This document shows positions 11,169 to 22,017 of a DNA stretch of 64,000 nucleotides, piece after piece (the stretch's first letter is position 1; each line of letters opens with the position of its first letter). The notes beneath the pieces are model-generated. The model was not told the origin of the DNA. It made no database searches and was given only the letters and a program-made list of their open reading frames with translations. Position numbers and translations under genes: made by a program. The stretch is from Ichthyophis bannanicus (lineage: Eukaryota; Chordata; Amphibia; Gymnophiona; Ichthyophiidae): NCBI GenBank assembly GCA_033557465.1, contig CM066047.1:4526001-4590000 (forward strand), read 5' to 3'.

Positions 11169-11286
11169 AGCTGTCCAGTATTCCTTCTTGTATAAGGGAA
11201 TTGGGATAGTTAGGGCACTGATCTGTAATGCTTTTCTTTGGTGTCTTCTTTAGAGAATTTACCACTTGCTTTTCCCAGAACGTGGG

Positions 11287-13800
11287 CTTTATGGATAAGA
11301 ACATAAGATATGCCATACTGGGTCAGACCAAGGTCCATCAAGCCCAGTATTCTGTTTCCAACAGTGGCCAATCTAGGTCATATGTACCTAGCAGTTTCCC
11401 CAAGAGACAAGTTCCACAATGCTTGTACTGGGTCAAGCATTGATATCTTCGGTCACTTCTTAATAATGGTTTATGGACCTTTCCTCCAGGAACTTGTCCA
11501 AACCTTTTTTAAACCCAGCTACACTAACAGCCTTTACTACATCCTCCGGTAACAAATTCCAGAGTTTGATTACACGTTGAGTGAAAAAATATTTTCTTTT
11601 ATTAGTCTTAAATAGTTTACCCTGTAGCTTCATTGCATGTCCCCTAGTCTTTCTATATTCTCATAAGGTAAACAATCGATCTACGTTTACCCGTTCCACT
11701 CCGTTCATTAATTTATAGACTTCTATCATATCTCCCCTCAGCCGTCTCTTTTCCAGGTTAAAGAGCCCTAACCTTTTTAGCTTTTCTTCATAGGAGTATC
11801 CTTCCATCCCCTTTACCATTTTGGTGGCTCTTCTCTGTACCTTTTCTAAAGTCGCTATATCCTTTTTAAGATACGGCGACCAGAATTGCACACAATATTC
11901 AAGGTGCAGTCTCACCATGGAACGATATAGAGGCATTATAATATCTTTTGTTTTATTTTCCATTCCTTTCCTTATCATACCTAGCATTCTATTTGCTCTC
12001 TTGGCCGCCGCTGCACACTGGGCCGAGGGTTTTAACATGGTATCCACAATGACGCCTAAATCTTTTTCCTGGGTGGTGGTTCCTAATGTGGAACCTTGCA
12101 TCGTGTAACCATAGTTTGGGTTGTTCTTCCCTAGGTGCATAACCTTGCACTTGTCCACATTAAATTTCATCTGCCATTTTGATGCCCAGTCTTCCAATTT
12201 ATCAAGATCCTCTTGCAATTTTTCACAATCCTCTTGGGTTTTAACAACTTTAAATAGTTTTATGTCATCTGCAAATTTGATAACCTCACTCGTTATTCCA
12301 CTTTCCAGGTCATTTATGAATATGTCAAAAAGCAGCGGACCCAGCACAGATCCCTGGGGTACACCACTATTCACCTTTCTCCATTGGGAAAATTGGCCAT
12401 TTAGCCCTACCCTCTGCTTTCTATCTTTTAACCAGTTCCTGATCCACAATAGTACATTGCCTCCTATCCCATGACTCTTTAGTTTTGCCAAAAGTCTCTG
12501 ATGAGGGACCTTGTCAAAGGCCTTCTGAAAGTCCAGATACACAATATCAACCAACTCACCTTTGTCCACCTGTTTATTCACTCCTTCAAAAAAACATAAC
12601 AGATTAGTAAGACAAGATCTTCCTTGTCTAAAGCCATGTTAGCTGTCTCCCATTAGGTTGTGACTATCTACATGCTGAGTAATTTTATTCTTTATGATGG
12701 TTTCTACCATTTTTCCCGGTACTGATGTCAGGCTCACCGGTCTGTAGTTTCCCGGATCACCCCTGGAACCCTTTTTAAAAACTGGCGTTACAGTGGCGAT
12801 ACTCCAATCTTCAGGTAATACAGATGATTTTAATGAAAATTCACAGATTACTGATAGCAGGTCTGCAATCTCATATTTCAGTTCTTTCAACACCCTTGGA
12901 TGTATACCATCCGGCCCAGGTGATTTGCTACTCTTCAGTTTATCTAATAGTTGTAAGACATCTTCCCGATGTATCGATATTTCCTTCAATTCTTCCGCAC
13001 CTTTAAATACCACTTCAGTCATGGGTAACATCCCTACATCTTCCTCAGTAAAGACCGAAGCAAAGAATTCATTCAGTCTCTCCGCTATCGCCTTGTCGCC
13101 TCTTAGTGCTCCTTTAACCTCTTTATCATCTAATGGACCAACTGACTCTCTCACAGGTTTTTTGCTACGAATGTACTTGAAAAGGTCTTTATTTCGCGTT
13201 TTTGCTTCCGCAGCAAGCTTCTTCTCAAATTCTCTCTTTGCCTGCCTTATCAATGCCTTGCATTTGACTTGCCAGTGCTTGTGCTGTTTCCAGGTTTCGT
13301 CGTTTGGCTCTTTTTTCCATTTCCTGAAAGATGCTTTTTTGGCAACGGCCGCCTCTCTGACCTCACCTTTAAACCATGCTGGCAGTTTTTTGGACTTCCT
13401 TCCACTTTTCTTAAAGCGTGGAATACAGCTGGTCTGGGCTTCCAAGATAGTATTTTTCAACAACACCCAAGCTTGATGTACGTCTTTAACCTTCGCAACT
13501 GCTCCTTTTAGTTTTTTCTTAACTGTTTTCCTCATTTTTATCATAGTCTCCCTTTCGAAAGTTAAAAGGTAGTACTGTGGATTTCCTTACTATCCCTCCT
13601 CCACTAATTAAATCAAAGGTGATCATGCTATGATCACTATTGCCAAGTGGCCCCAACACCCTTATCTCTTGCACTAGATCTGGTGTTCCACTAAGGACTA
13701 GGTCTAATATGGCTTCCCCTCTGGTCGGTTCATGAACCAGCTGCTCCAAGAAGCAGTCATTTATTTCATCTAGGAACTTTATCTCCCTAGCATGTCCTGA
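11287..13800 (-). mobile_element. CR1-1: CR1 LINE, 5'-truncated
   Basis: A minus-strand CR1 element. Its 3' end is at 11287, and the 3' UTR (11287-11660) carries the familiar catactgggtcagacc segment. The protein region runs from the end of the endonuclease domain (13749) through the RT. It is nearly the same sequence as CR1-2 at 20046-21872. The 5' end is cut near 13800. Confidence 0.9.
11661..13749 (-). pseudogene. CR1-1 ORF2 (endonuclease end and RT), broken
   Basis: It encodes the C-terminal part of a LINE replication protein. The endonuclease tail (TRGEAILDLVL...GNSDHSMI) lies at 13749-13519. RT motifs follow: SPGPDGIHPRVLKEL near 12920, NYRPVSLTSVPGKM near 12750, VYLDFQKAFDKVPH near 12540, SGVPQGSVLGPLLF near 12365 and the active site KFADDIKLF near 12275. 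The CR1 C-terminal block ([20 protein letters not shown]) ends near 11661. There is a TAA at 12639-12641 where CR1-2 has CAA (C-to-T change) and a frame change near 13540. The frames are otherwise long, so decay is modest. Confidence 0.88.
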
Positions 13801-13939
13801 TGTGATATTTGTAATAAGACTATTTGTAATAAGACTATTTCCTATATTTTTGTTTATTTACTTTTTTGTAATTTCCATTTTCCAATTCATTTTGAAGTTG
13901 TAATTTTTTAAATACAAAAAGCCCCACAAATAAACCTAA

Positions 13940-14157
13940 TTTGGGATTGTTTTACAGCGGATATTCGGTTATAGCAATGGCACCAAACTACAATCATAGC
14001 AGTCTGGTTTCCAGGATATCCCTGATGAAAATTCCTCATATATATTTGCATACAATGGAGGCACTGCGTGCAAATATTTCTCATGCATATTCATTAGAAA
14101 TATCCCAAAAACCTAACTGGTTGCATCCCTCCAGAATTGAAGTTCGACATCCCTAGG
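13940..14157. mobile_element. hAT-like hairpin MITE, diverged copy
   Basis: A degraded palindromic repeat of the same family as 19546-19739. It shares ccaggatatcc, atttgcatacaatgga, tctcatgcatattcatt and the aaaacctaactgg arm. It has no coding capacity. Confidence 0.65.
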
Positions 14158-17100
14158 CTAGAGGAAGCTTGTTCTTACTTCTGAAAGAAGTCAAAATCTT
14201 GGTTAATTCCTGATATTTGATTCTGCACAATTTATATTTTTGGATAATCTGTTAGGGATCGTGAGAGGGGCAAGAATATTTATGATAGGTTAGCAATTTA
14301 AGGTTATGGATGGGATTAGTATTATTGGTAATCCTTCTGGACCAATGTCTTAGGTGTCTGTGCCCTCTGAAGAGATACTACAGTGGTATTCGTCAGTGAA
14401 ACAGACTATAAAGAGCTGAATGACAAAGAACATGTTTGTGCTTCTATTCATTTTCATTTTTATTCTGTACACTGCTTCAGCTGAGGATGTTGGGTAGTTA
14501 CACAGAAACACATTGGGATAGTTTAGAGAGCCGCAACTACAGTACGGACAATAACTGCCAGCGGAAGAGACTCCTCATGCCCAGCTCAAAGAGCATTTAA
14601 ATAAAATAAAAACTGTTAAAATGACCGGCTGTTTTTATATCACTATTTGTTAGGTGCAAGTAAAGCCTACGTAATACCACCTAAATCAGCACCAACAGCT
14701 GCCACACTCCTTAAAGCACCACGTGCTTCTGAGCTTCCTTTTTTAATAAAAGTCTAATTTTTACCGAGTTTCATAAAAACAAAAGATTGTACAATAACAG
14801 AGTCAAGGAATGTTTTACAGAAATACCCATAACAAACAATGCAATGATCCAACCAAAGCCCAGCGATACAGTTCCACATATGTCTATGAATCCAAGGCTC
14901 CAAAACAATGAGCAGGAGGTACGACTCAGACATGTCCGAACTCTCTTCCTTACTTATTAAGCATGCCAAAAACAAAACAAAACACATCTGTTGTCTAGGT
15001 TCAGTCCATCTGTTCATGCAATAGGTGCATAGAGAGATGATAAAGCGAGCTGCAGGGTTATGGGCAGTTACCCACATTATTGGTGGCTGGCAGTAGGCAC
15101 AGCACAAGTGGTGAGGGTGATGGGGAGTCCAGGTCCCACAGCGGTGAGCAGGGTGCTTGAAAGGTTGGAGATAAGGGAGTAGAAAGGAAAGGGGAAACAG
15201 AGGGAGAGGGAAAGAGAAGAGAAAGAACATGTCCTCTTAGATCTGCCCCCATACATCCCTATACCGTTTCACCCCTCACACCTTCCTCGGAGGCACAAGC
15301 ATACACACTGCACCACATAAATTAAAAAGTGGATAGCTATAGTTTTATTTAATTGATATACCACCTATAGTGGGTAGCAGCTAGATCCAAAGTTCGTATT
15401 TTATTTAAACATTTATATGAAAGGATTATGCCTACAGATTTTTTGATGAGTCAGCTCAGCAGCCTCTTAACATTCTATGATTCACAGAGGCAGTGCTTTC
15501 AAAACTCAAATACCCCCCCCCCCAAAAAAAAATCAAACATTAAAATATGAACTTAATGAATTTTTAGCTACCAATTTAATTTTAAGAAGTACTGTTTAAA
15601 GTTTCAAAGTGGTAAAGAAACCAATACTCTAATTATGAGACTAATAATGTACATTTTGGTCAATTTTTTCCCTATGCTCAGGGTCTACAAGTCGTTACAG
15701 AAGTTTAATAGCAGTGAATTCCTTTGTGATAACTTTCAAAACAAATTAGACTTTGATAAGATACTAGAGCAAATGTTTGAAACTGAAGTCTCCAAATTGT
15801 GGTCCATCAAGCATACCTTTCCAGCCCACTATACTTTGTTTATTGACTTGTACACTGCACTATAAAATTATATATATGTAGACTGCTATGCAAATTATTA
15901 AAGTACAATTAAAATAAAATATTAAAGCAGAATACAATTAAACAAATTAAGTTTCATTCTGGTCCCCACACACAGTAGACAGTGGCCCTAGGCAGGAAGG
16001 AATGTATATATTTATAGGATTATAGCAACAATCAGCCATACGGGGCAAAGTTCTAGTCAGAGCTTTCATGCCAAAAAATCTAAAAGACACTGAATTCCAC
16101 AATGTTGTGCCAGCATCAGACTACCAGAAGAGAACTTTTGAGGAACAAAAAGCCAGAATGACAACAGAAGGAAAAAGGGGCAAGGTGGTTTGGTTATTTT
16201 TTTGAATTTGTATTTAGTTGATGCTTTTTGAGCACTAGTAAGTTACATTCAGGTACTACAAATATTTCTCTGTCCCTAGAGGGATTATTCTCTAAATCTG
16301 AACTCAAGGCAATGGAGTGGCGACACTGGGATTTCCATTGCTGGAAAGTCTAGGGAAAACCTGTGCCATGGCACTAGATTTCTTCCTACAGAAAAAGCAA
16401 ACCTGTCCACTAGTCCTTTTGTAGTTAATGTCTCTCCAGCTCTGATTTGCAACACTGGTCACATCACATGTTTGGGCAGCCACAGGCAGGCACCATCCCC
16501 CCTTTCTAGCTGGCTGTATCACTGCAATGTGGGTGTCGCTTCATGCAGAGACAGGTAGGGAGAGTATGGGAAGCAGACGGACCATAAGCTCTGTCCTCAC
16601 CATTCTAGCTGGAGGCATGTACAAGGTAATGCTTCTCTTATGCCTGACCTGAAGTGATGCCTGCCAGCCATCTTCATGTACTGTTTTGTGGTCGTACTTG
16701 ACCACAGCTGGATCTAGGTGCTGTAGCTTGCAGAAAATTCAACTGGCACAAGTAAAAAGAAGTGAAGGGTGAAAGTCCATGACAAGTGAAAAGAAAAAGG
16801 TGACGTTAAAAACAATTCTTGAAAATTAGCACCTTCAATGCAACCACTTTCTCTCCCTGCCTCCCAGAAAAATCTGCTCAGTAGTTATCAGAATAGGCAA
16901 CCCCCTCCCACTATCCCACATCTGGCCCTCTCAGCAATTTGGAACATGCTATGTGGCCCTTTGTGCCAAAGGTCTGGGGGCCCTTTTTAAAATCATTGAC
17001 AAAAATACTGAACATTATGCGTTATGTACTTACTCATCTTTTCAGCTTAGCTTTTCTAGGAATGTAGGGGTGTATTTCTTTTAATTGCAGGGTTTTATTT

Positions 17101-17215
17101 GCAAGTTGATTCTTGTGATATTTTATGGTTTGTATTTTGTTTTTATTATACTGTTTGTATATATGTGTGCATTAATTTTTATCATTTTGATTATTGTTCT
17201 CCTAGGTTTCCGCGG
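14158..17215. other. Intronic sequence, no gene recognised
   Basis: I find no convincing exon or intact element here. The short frames (for example minus 14754-15230 and plus 15635-15865) have no recognisable domain and no matching splice structure. A short LINE-like tail in reverse orientation (ttttatttaattgatatacc, near 15342) is possible. The expected next QSER1-like exon was looked for on the minus strand and not found. Confidence 0.5.
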
Positions 17216-17610
17216 CTAATATCATGATCTTTGCAGCTTTCCGGGTCATGCTGCGTTTTAGTAAATGGAACTGACGTTCCAGCCATCGTGCTGTTGCTTT
17301 CTTCAGGGTGAAGTGGTTGTGCAGTGGATGTCTGCTCTTCTATGCAGTAGCTCTGAAACCGGTTTGAGAACCACTATATATAAAAGCAGACATCCACTGC
17401 ACAAGCACGTCACCCTGAAAGCAGCCACAGCATGATAGCTGGAACGTCCGTTCCATGTACTAAGACACAGCATGACCCGCAAAACTGCAAAGATCATTGT
17501 GATTGTTTTTCCATTTATGCGCATGGTGATGTGTTTACTGTAAACCACTATGAAGCATCGTGAAGCAGTAGTATATACATGTAAACAAATAAATAAAAAT
17601 AAAATGTCTA
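17216..17610 (+). repeat. Foldback repeat ending in a LINE-type tail
   Basis: Two arms of about 120 bp (near 17224-17336 and 17380-17506) are inverted copies of each other. Shared blocks include agcagacatccactgcac with its complement, and the gtcatgctg / cagcatgac ends. The loop holds ccggtttgagaaccac. Right after the second arm comes a tail resembling an L2-type 3' end (gtaaaccactatgaagc, then aaataaataaaaataaaa, about 17536-17603). Confidence 0.65.
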
Positions 17611-17967
17611 CACGGTACTTCTACTCATTACTCAAAATTCAATTCATCCAATGGGCACAGTGGTATCAGCAAACAAGAACAGAGGTAAAGTGACCATCTC
17701 AATACCATGCTCTGAAATAATCTCAATTTAAACAGATAAAGGTTTTGGTGTGGCAACTAACCAATGAACAGAATTTCCAGGAAAATGCTCAGCACATTTA
17801 TTAGTACTACTACGTCAGAAATCAGGTATCCCCAGCACAGTGTCAGAAAACACACAAACACACACAATCAGAGCTGCAACACACCAACATGTTTGCCAAC
17901 GTAGAACAAGATATCGATCAGACTAGTTTTCACATTGGCAAGTGAATGCATTAAATTTTTAAAGTAC

Positions 17968-18065
17968 CTTGAATGACCTATCCAAGTGTAATTTGGAAAG
18001 CAATCTTTTTCTGTTCTCATTTAACATGCCATCAATTTTTTTCATATGAGGCAAAAGTAGCGCAT
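17968..18065 (-). CDS. QSER1: Host gene exon, probably QSER1 C-terminal region
   Basis: A 98-bp exon on the minus strand with a ctttcag acceptor before 18065 and an AAG|gtactt donor after 17968. It begins with two bases completing a codon begun by the exon at 32584 (G + AT = Asp), then 32 full codons, ending in phase 0. The peptide reads ALLLPHMKKIDGM then LNENRKRLLSKLHLDRSFK, with no stop. The match to the region ahead of the DUF4211 domain of QSER1/PRR12 is from memory. QSER1 is reported as a DNA-binding chromatin protein that protects sites from methylation. The paralogue PRR12 is the main alternative. The next exon is not in the window. Confidence 0.7.
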
Positions 18066-19545
18066 CTGAAAGAGAAGCCCAAAAGCAATTACAGACAGTT
18101 AATACATCTTCATTGCAATTTCACCACTGATTTCTGTGCATTATTCCTAAGCTAGAACATGTGCTTTCTTTGGGGGGTGGGGGGAAGAATGAGAGAAAGG
18201 GAAAAACTAGTTTGAATGTTGTCACTGATCCCCAAAATAAAACTGGAGATTCAATACCACATTGAGTAGCTCTAGCAAACTCTCTAGATGTGTGTTAAAA
18301 CCTGAAAAGGCGTGCGTGACAAATGCATTAACCCGATCTCACTGGCTTCCCCTGCTGTCAGGGACCTGGAAACACTGCCTTCATACAGATATCAGTTAGC
18401 GCTGCCATCTGAAGAATGATAGCGGGATGTGCCCCTTTAGTCTGTGTCACCAGGTGGGCTATAATCCAAGCAACCCAGTCCAGTAAATAGCACCTTATAG
18501 AATCAATTGATTTCTCCTCCCCCTCCAAAGAGCCCACTGCAGGGACAGATGTTGCCCTCAAATTCATCCTGAGCCTTTTCGACTCATATTACCCCATCAA
18601 GAACATATGCCTGAGCCTAAACTCCTTACCCTCTCACCATGGAACATGAAAGGTGCACCTACAAATATATTCCAAAATGTCAAAGAAAAATGACATCCCA
18701 TAGAACCGTCACCCCTTGTAAGAGTCTTTGCACATAATTCAGAATGTAGGCGCCAGCTGCCAAGGCCTAGGTATGGCAGCTCCTTTTTTTACATCCTGAT
18801 TTACTGTTCCCCCAACAAAAAAAGAAAGCTTAATTAATCAGGCCCTTGCTAACAGATGGCAGCGATCCTTCTCATCCTGACCTTCCCACCACAGCAGCTT
18901 ACTGGTGACTCTTTATAGATGCACCTGAGGCAACTTCTCCCTTTGCTTCATGCATCACCATGACCATGGAGCAAAAAATGTCTCTCTCATAGACCCCCTC
19001 CAGCCTTCACCCAGTCTCTCTCTCTCTCCGAGCCTCCTCCTGCCTTCACCAGTCCTCAGTTTAGAGCTGCATGAAAATGCCATCGTGCTAACTTCCCCAT
19101 CACGATCAGCTTGCTGCAAGCACCTACAGCCACATTATGAATGAAGATCGGGTTTATCTCTCAGACATGAAATCTCAAAATTAGTCAGAACTTTTTCCAC
19201 CACACGGCTCAAGCTGATTGCAGAGAGCCGATTGTGGTGGGGAAATTAGTAGCATAGCAGTTTTCACTGTGGCACAAGGCAACACCAAAGCCTTCAGGGA
19301 CATAAAATACCGGGAGCCAAGGTGCAATTTCTAGGCACCATGACGACATGGCATACAGGATTTGACGAGCCCTGACATAGCTGACAGAACATTATGTAAG
19401 ATGCCATCTGCAAATTAAGTCTCCTAAAAGCCTGATCCATTCAAAACAAACTAGACTAACATGATCTACCTGTTATTAGAACACTCAGACATCAGCTCTT
19501 CGAAATCTGCTCATAAGATAACACCTTTTCACATTCCTCTAGAAG
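18066..19545. other. Intron of the QSER1-like gene, nothing else recognised
   Basis: Largely unique sequence between the exon and the first hairpin MITE. It contains short CT- and G-rich simple sequence. A minus-strand frame at 18358-18567 has no recognised domain. Confidence 0.5.
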
Positions 19546-19739
19546 CAGTGGTTCTCAAACCTGTCCTGGGGGACCACCAGCCAGTCGGGTTTTCAGGATA
19601 TCCACAATAAATATGAATGAGAGAGATTTGCATGCCTACTACCTCCATTATATGTAAATCTCTCTCATGCATATTCATTGTGGATATCCTGAAAACCCAA
19701 CTGGCTGGTGGCCCCCCAGGACAGGTTTGAGTACCACTG
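19546..19739. mobile_element. hAT-like hairpin MITE, complete copy
   Basis: An almost perfect ~95-bp palindrome. It starts cagtggttctcaaacctg and ends with the inverse (caggtttgagtaccactg). The arms contain ggttttcaggatatccac, and the centre lies near 19640. The terminal cagtggttctcaa is typical of hAT/Charlie-like non-autonomous elements. No clean 8-bp target duplication is visible. Confidence 0.75.
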
Positions 19740-19936
19740 CTTTAAAAAAACATAGGATGGGAAGTAATTCATAGCAAATCCCTGGCTTGGTCCACACCCT
19801 CACACAGGAACTTGAAGGAACAGAATCCCTATGCTTGAACTCAAAGTGAGGAATCGTCTTAGCGTGTGGCCCATCTAGCACAAGTAAAGCTCTGCAGAGC
19901 TTTTGATCTAACCAAAACTAATGGAATAGTCTAGAG

Positions 19937-20045
19937 CAGTGGTTCTCAACCCAGTCCTCTGGGACCTCCAGGCCAGTCAGGTTTTCAGAATATACACAAT
20001 GAATATGAATGAGATAGATGTGCATACAATGGAAGCAGGGCATAA
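19937..20045. mobile_element. hAT-like hairpin MITE, left half only
   Basis: It starts cagtggttctcaaccc and follows the left arm of the family up to the centre (catacaatggaagcag). There it is replaced by the 5' end of CR1-2. The right arm is not found after CR1-2. Confidence 0.75.
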
Positions 20046-21707
20046 AGGGGTTAAAGGAGCACTAAGAGGCGACAAGGCGATAGCGGAGAGACTGAATGAA
20101 TTCTTTGCTTCGGTCTTTACTGAGGAAGATGTAGGGATGTTACCCATGACTGAAGTGGTATTCAAAGGTGCGGAAGAATTGAAGGAAATATCGATACATC
20201 GGGAAGATGTCTTACAACTATTAGATAAACTGAAGAGTAGCAAATCACCTGGGCCGGATGGTATACATCCAAGGGTGTTGAAAGAACTGAAATATGAGAT
20301 TGCAGAACTGCTATCAGTAATCTGTGAACTATCATTAAAATCATCTCTAATACCTGAAGATTGGAGGATCGCCAATGTAACACCAATTTTTAAAAAGAGT
20401 TCCAGGGGTGATCCGGGAAACTACAGACCGGTGAGCCTAAAGTCAGTACCGGGAAAAATTGTAGAAACCATCATAAAGAATAAAATTACTCAGCATGTAG
20501 ATAGTCACAACCTAATGGGAGACAGCCAACATGGCTTTAGACAAGGAAGATCTTGTCTTACTAATCTGTTATGTTTTTTTGAAGGAGTGAATAAACAGGT
20601 GGACAAAGGTGAGTCGGTTGATATTGTGTATCTGGACTTTCAGAAAGCCTTTGACAAGGTCCCTCATCAGAGACTTTTGGCGAAACTAAAGAGTCATGGG
20701 ATAGGAGGCAGTGTACTATTGTGGATCAGGAACTGGTTAAAAGATAGAAAGCAGAGGGTAGGGCTAAATGGCAATTTTCCCAATGGAGAAAGGTGAATAG
20801 TGGTGTACCCCCAGGGATCTGTGCTGGGTCCGCTGCTTTTTGACATATTCATAAATGACCTGGAAAGTGGAATAACGAGTGGGGTTATCAAATTTGCAGA
20901 TGACACAAAACTATTTAAAGTTGTTAAAACCCAAGAGGATTGTGAAAAATTGCAAGAGGATCTTGATAAATTGGAAGACTGGGCATCAAAATGGCAGATG
21001 AAATTTAATGTGGACAAGTGCAAGGTTATGCACCTAGAGAAGAACAACCCAAACTATGGTTACACGATGCAAGGTTCCACATTAGGAACCAGCACCCAGG
21101 AAAAGGATTTAGGCGTCATTGTGGATACCATGTTAAAACCCTCGGCCCAGTATGCCGCAGCGGCCAAGAGAGCAAATAGAATGCTGGGTATGATAAGGAA
21201 AGGAATGGAAAATAAAACAAAGATATTATAATGCCTCTATATCGTTCCATGGTGAGACCGCACCTTGAATATTGTGTGCAATTCTGGACGCCGTATCTTA
21301 AAAAGGATATAGCAATTTTAGAAAAGGTACAGAGAAGAGCCACCAGAATGGTAAAGGGGATGGAAGGGTACTCCTATGAAGAAAGGCTAAAAAAGTTAGG
21401 GCTCTTTAACCTGGAAAAGAGACGGCTGAGGGGAGATATGATAGAAGTCTATAAATTAATGAACGGAGTGGAACGGGTAAACGTAGATCGATTGTTTACC
21501 TTATCAGAATATAGAAAGACTAGGGGACATGCAATGAAGCTACAGGGTAAATTATTTAAGACTAATAAAAGAAAATATTTTTTCACTCAATGTGTAATCA
21601 AACTCTGGAATTTGTTACCGGAGGATGTAGTAAAGGCTGTTAGTGTAGCTGGGTTTAAAAAAGGTTTGGACAAGTTCCTGGAGGAAAGGTCCATAAACCA
21701 TTATTAA
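20046..21707 (+). pseudogene. CR1-2 ORF2 RT region, frameshifted
   Basis: It covers the linker and RT of a CR1 ORF2: SPGPDGIHPRVLKEL near 20255, NYRPVSLKSVPGKI near 20420, YLDFQKAFDKVPH near 20630, GSVLGPLLF near 20815 and KFADDTKLF near 20890. The C-terminal block ends ...[10 protein letters not shown], stop at 21705-21707. Frames shift near 20790 (before the GVPQG box) and near 21230. It keeps the Gln codon that is a stop in CR1-1. Confidence 0.88.
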
Positions 21708-21872
21708 GAAGTGACCGAAGATATCAATGCTTGACCCAGTACAAGCATTGTGGAACTTGTGTCTCTTGGGGAAACTGCTAGGTACATATGACCTAGATTG
21801 GCCACTGTTGGAAACAGAATACTGGGCTTGATGGACCTTGGTCTTTCCCAGTATGGCATATCTTATGTTCTT
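20046..21872 (+). mobile_element. CR1-2: CR1 LINE, 5'-truncated
   Basis: A plus-strand copy of the same CR1 subfamily as CR1-1. Its 3' UTR (21708-21872) ends in ccagtatggcatatcttatgttcttat. The 5' end breaks inside the linker before the RT domain, at the centre of a hairpin MITE. The 3' end abuts ORF1 of CR1-3. Confidence 0.88.
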
Positions 21873-22013
21873 ATCGAGAGCGTTTTGGTTTCCTAGACCA
21901 TGGGATGCTGTTCCAAGGGTTGCAGAGCAGAGATGACATCCATCTGTCCAAGAAAGGTCAACACGTCTTCAGTAGTAGACTGGCTAATCTACTGAAGAGG
22001 GCTTTAAACTAGA
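21873..22013 (+). pseudogene. CR1-3 ORF1, C-terminal end (esterase-like)
   Basis: The frame reads HGMLFQGLQSRDDIHLSKKG and continues to LLKRALN, stop near 22013. In CR1-type LINEs, ORF1 often ends in an SGNH/GDSL esterase-like domain whose catalytic Asp-x-x-His lies in exactly this kind of context (here DDIH). Only the end is present because CR1-2 adjoins it. ORF2 begins shortly after. The esterase role in retrotransposition is not settled in general. Confidence 0.6.
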
Positions 22014-22017
22014 TTCG

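Noticed and set aside
14754..15230. 158-codon minus-strand frame as a possible gene
   Set aside because: Low-complexity start, no recognisable domain, no splice structure; likely chance or untranslated sequence.
15635..15865. 76-codon plus-strand frame as an exon
   Set aside because: No flanking splice sites that fit, no known domain, and opposite in strand to the host gene.
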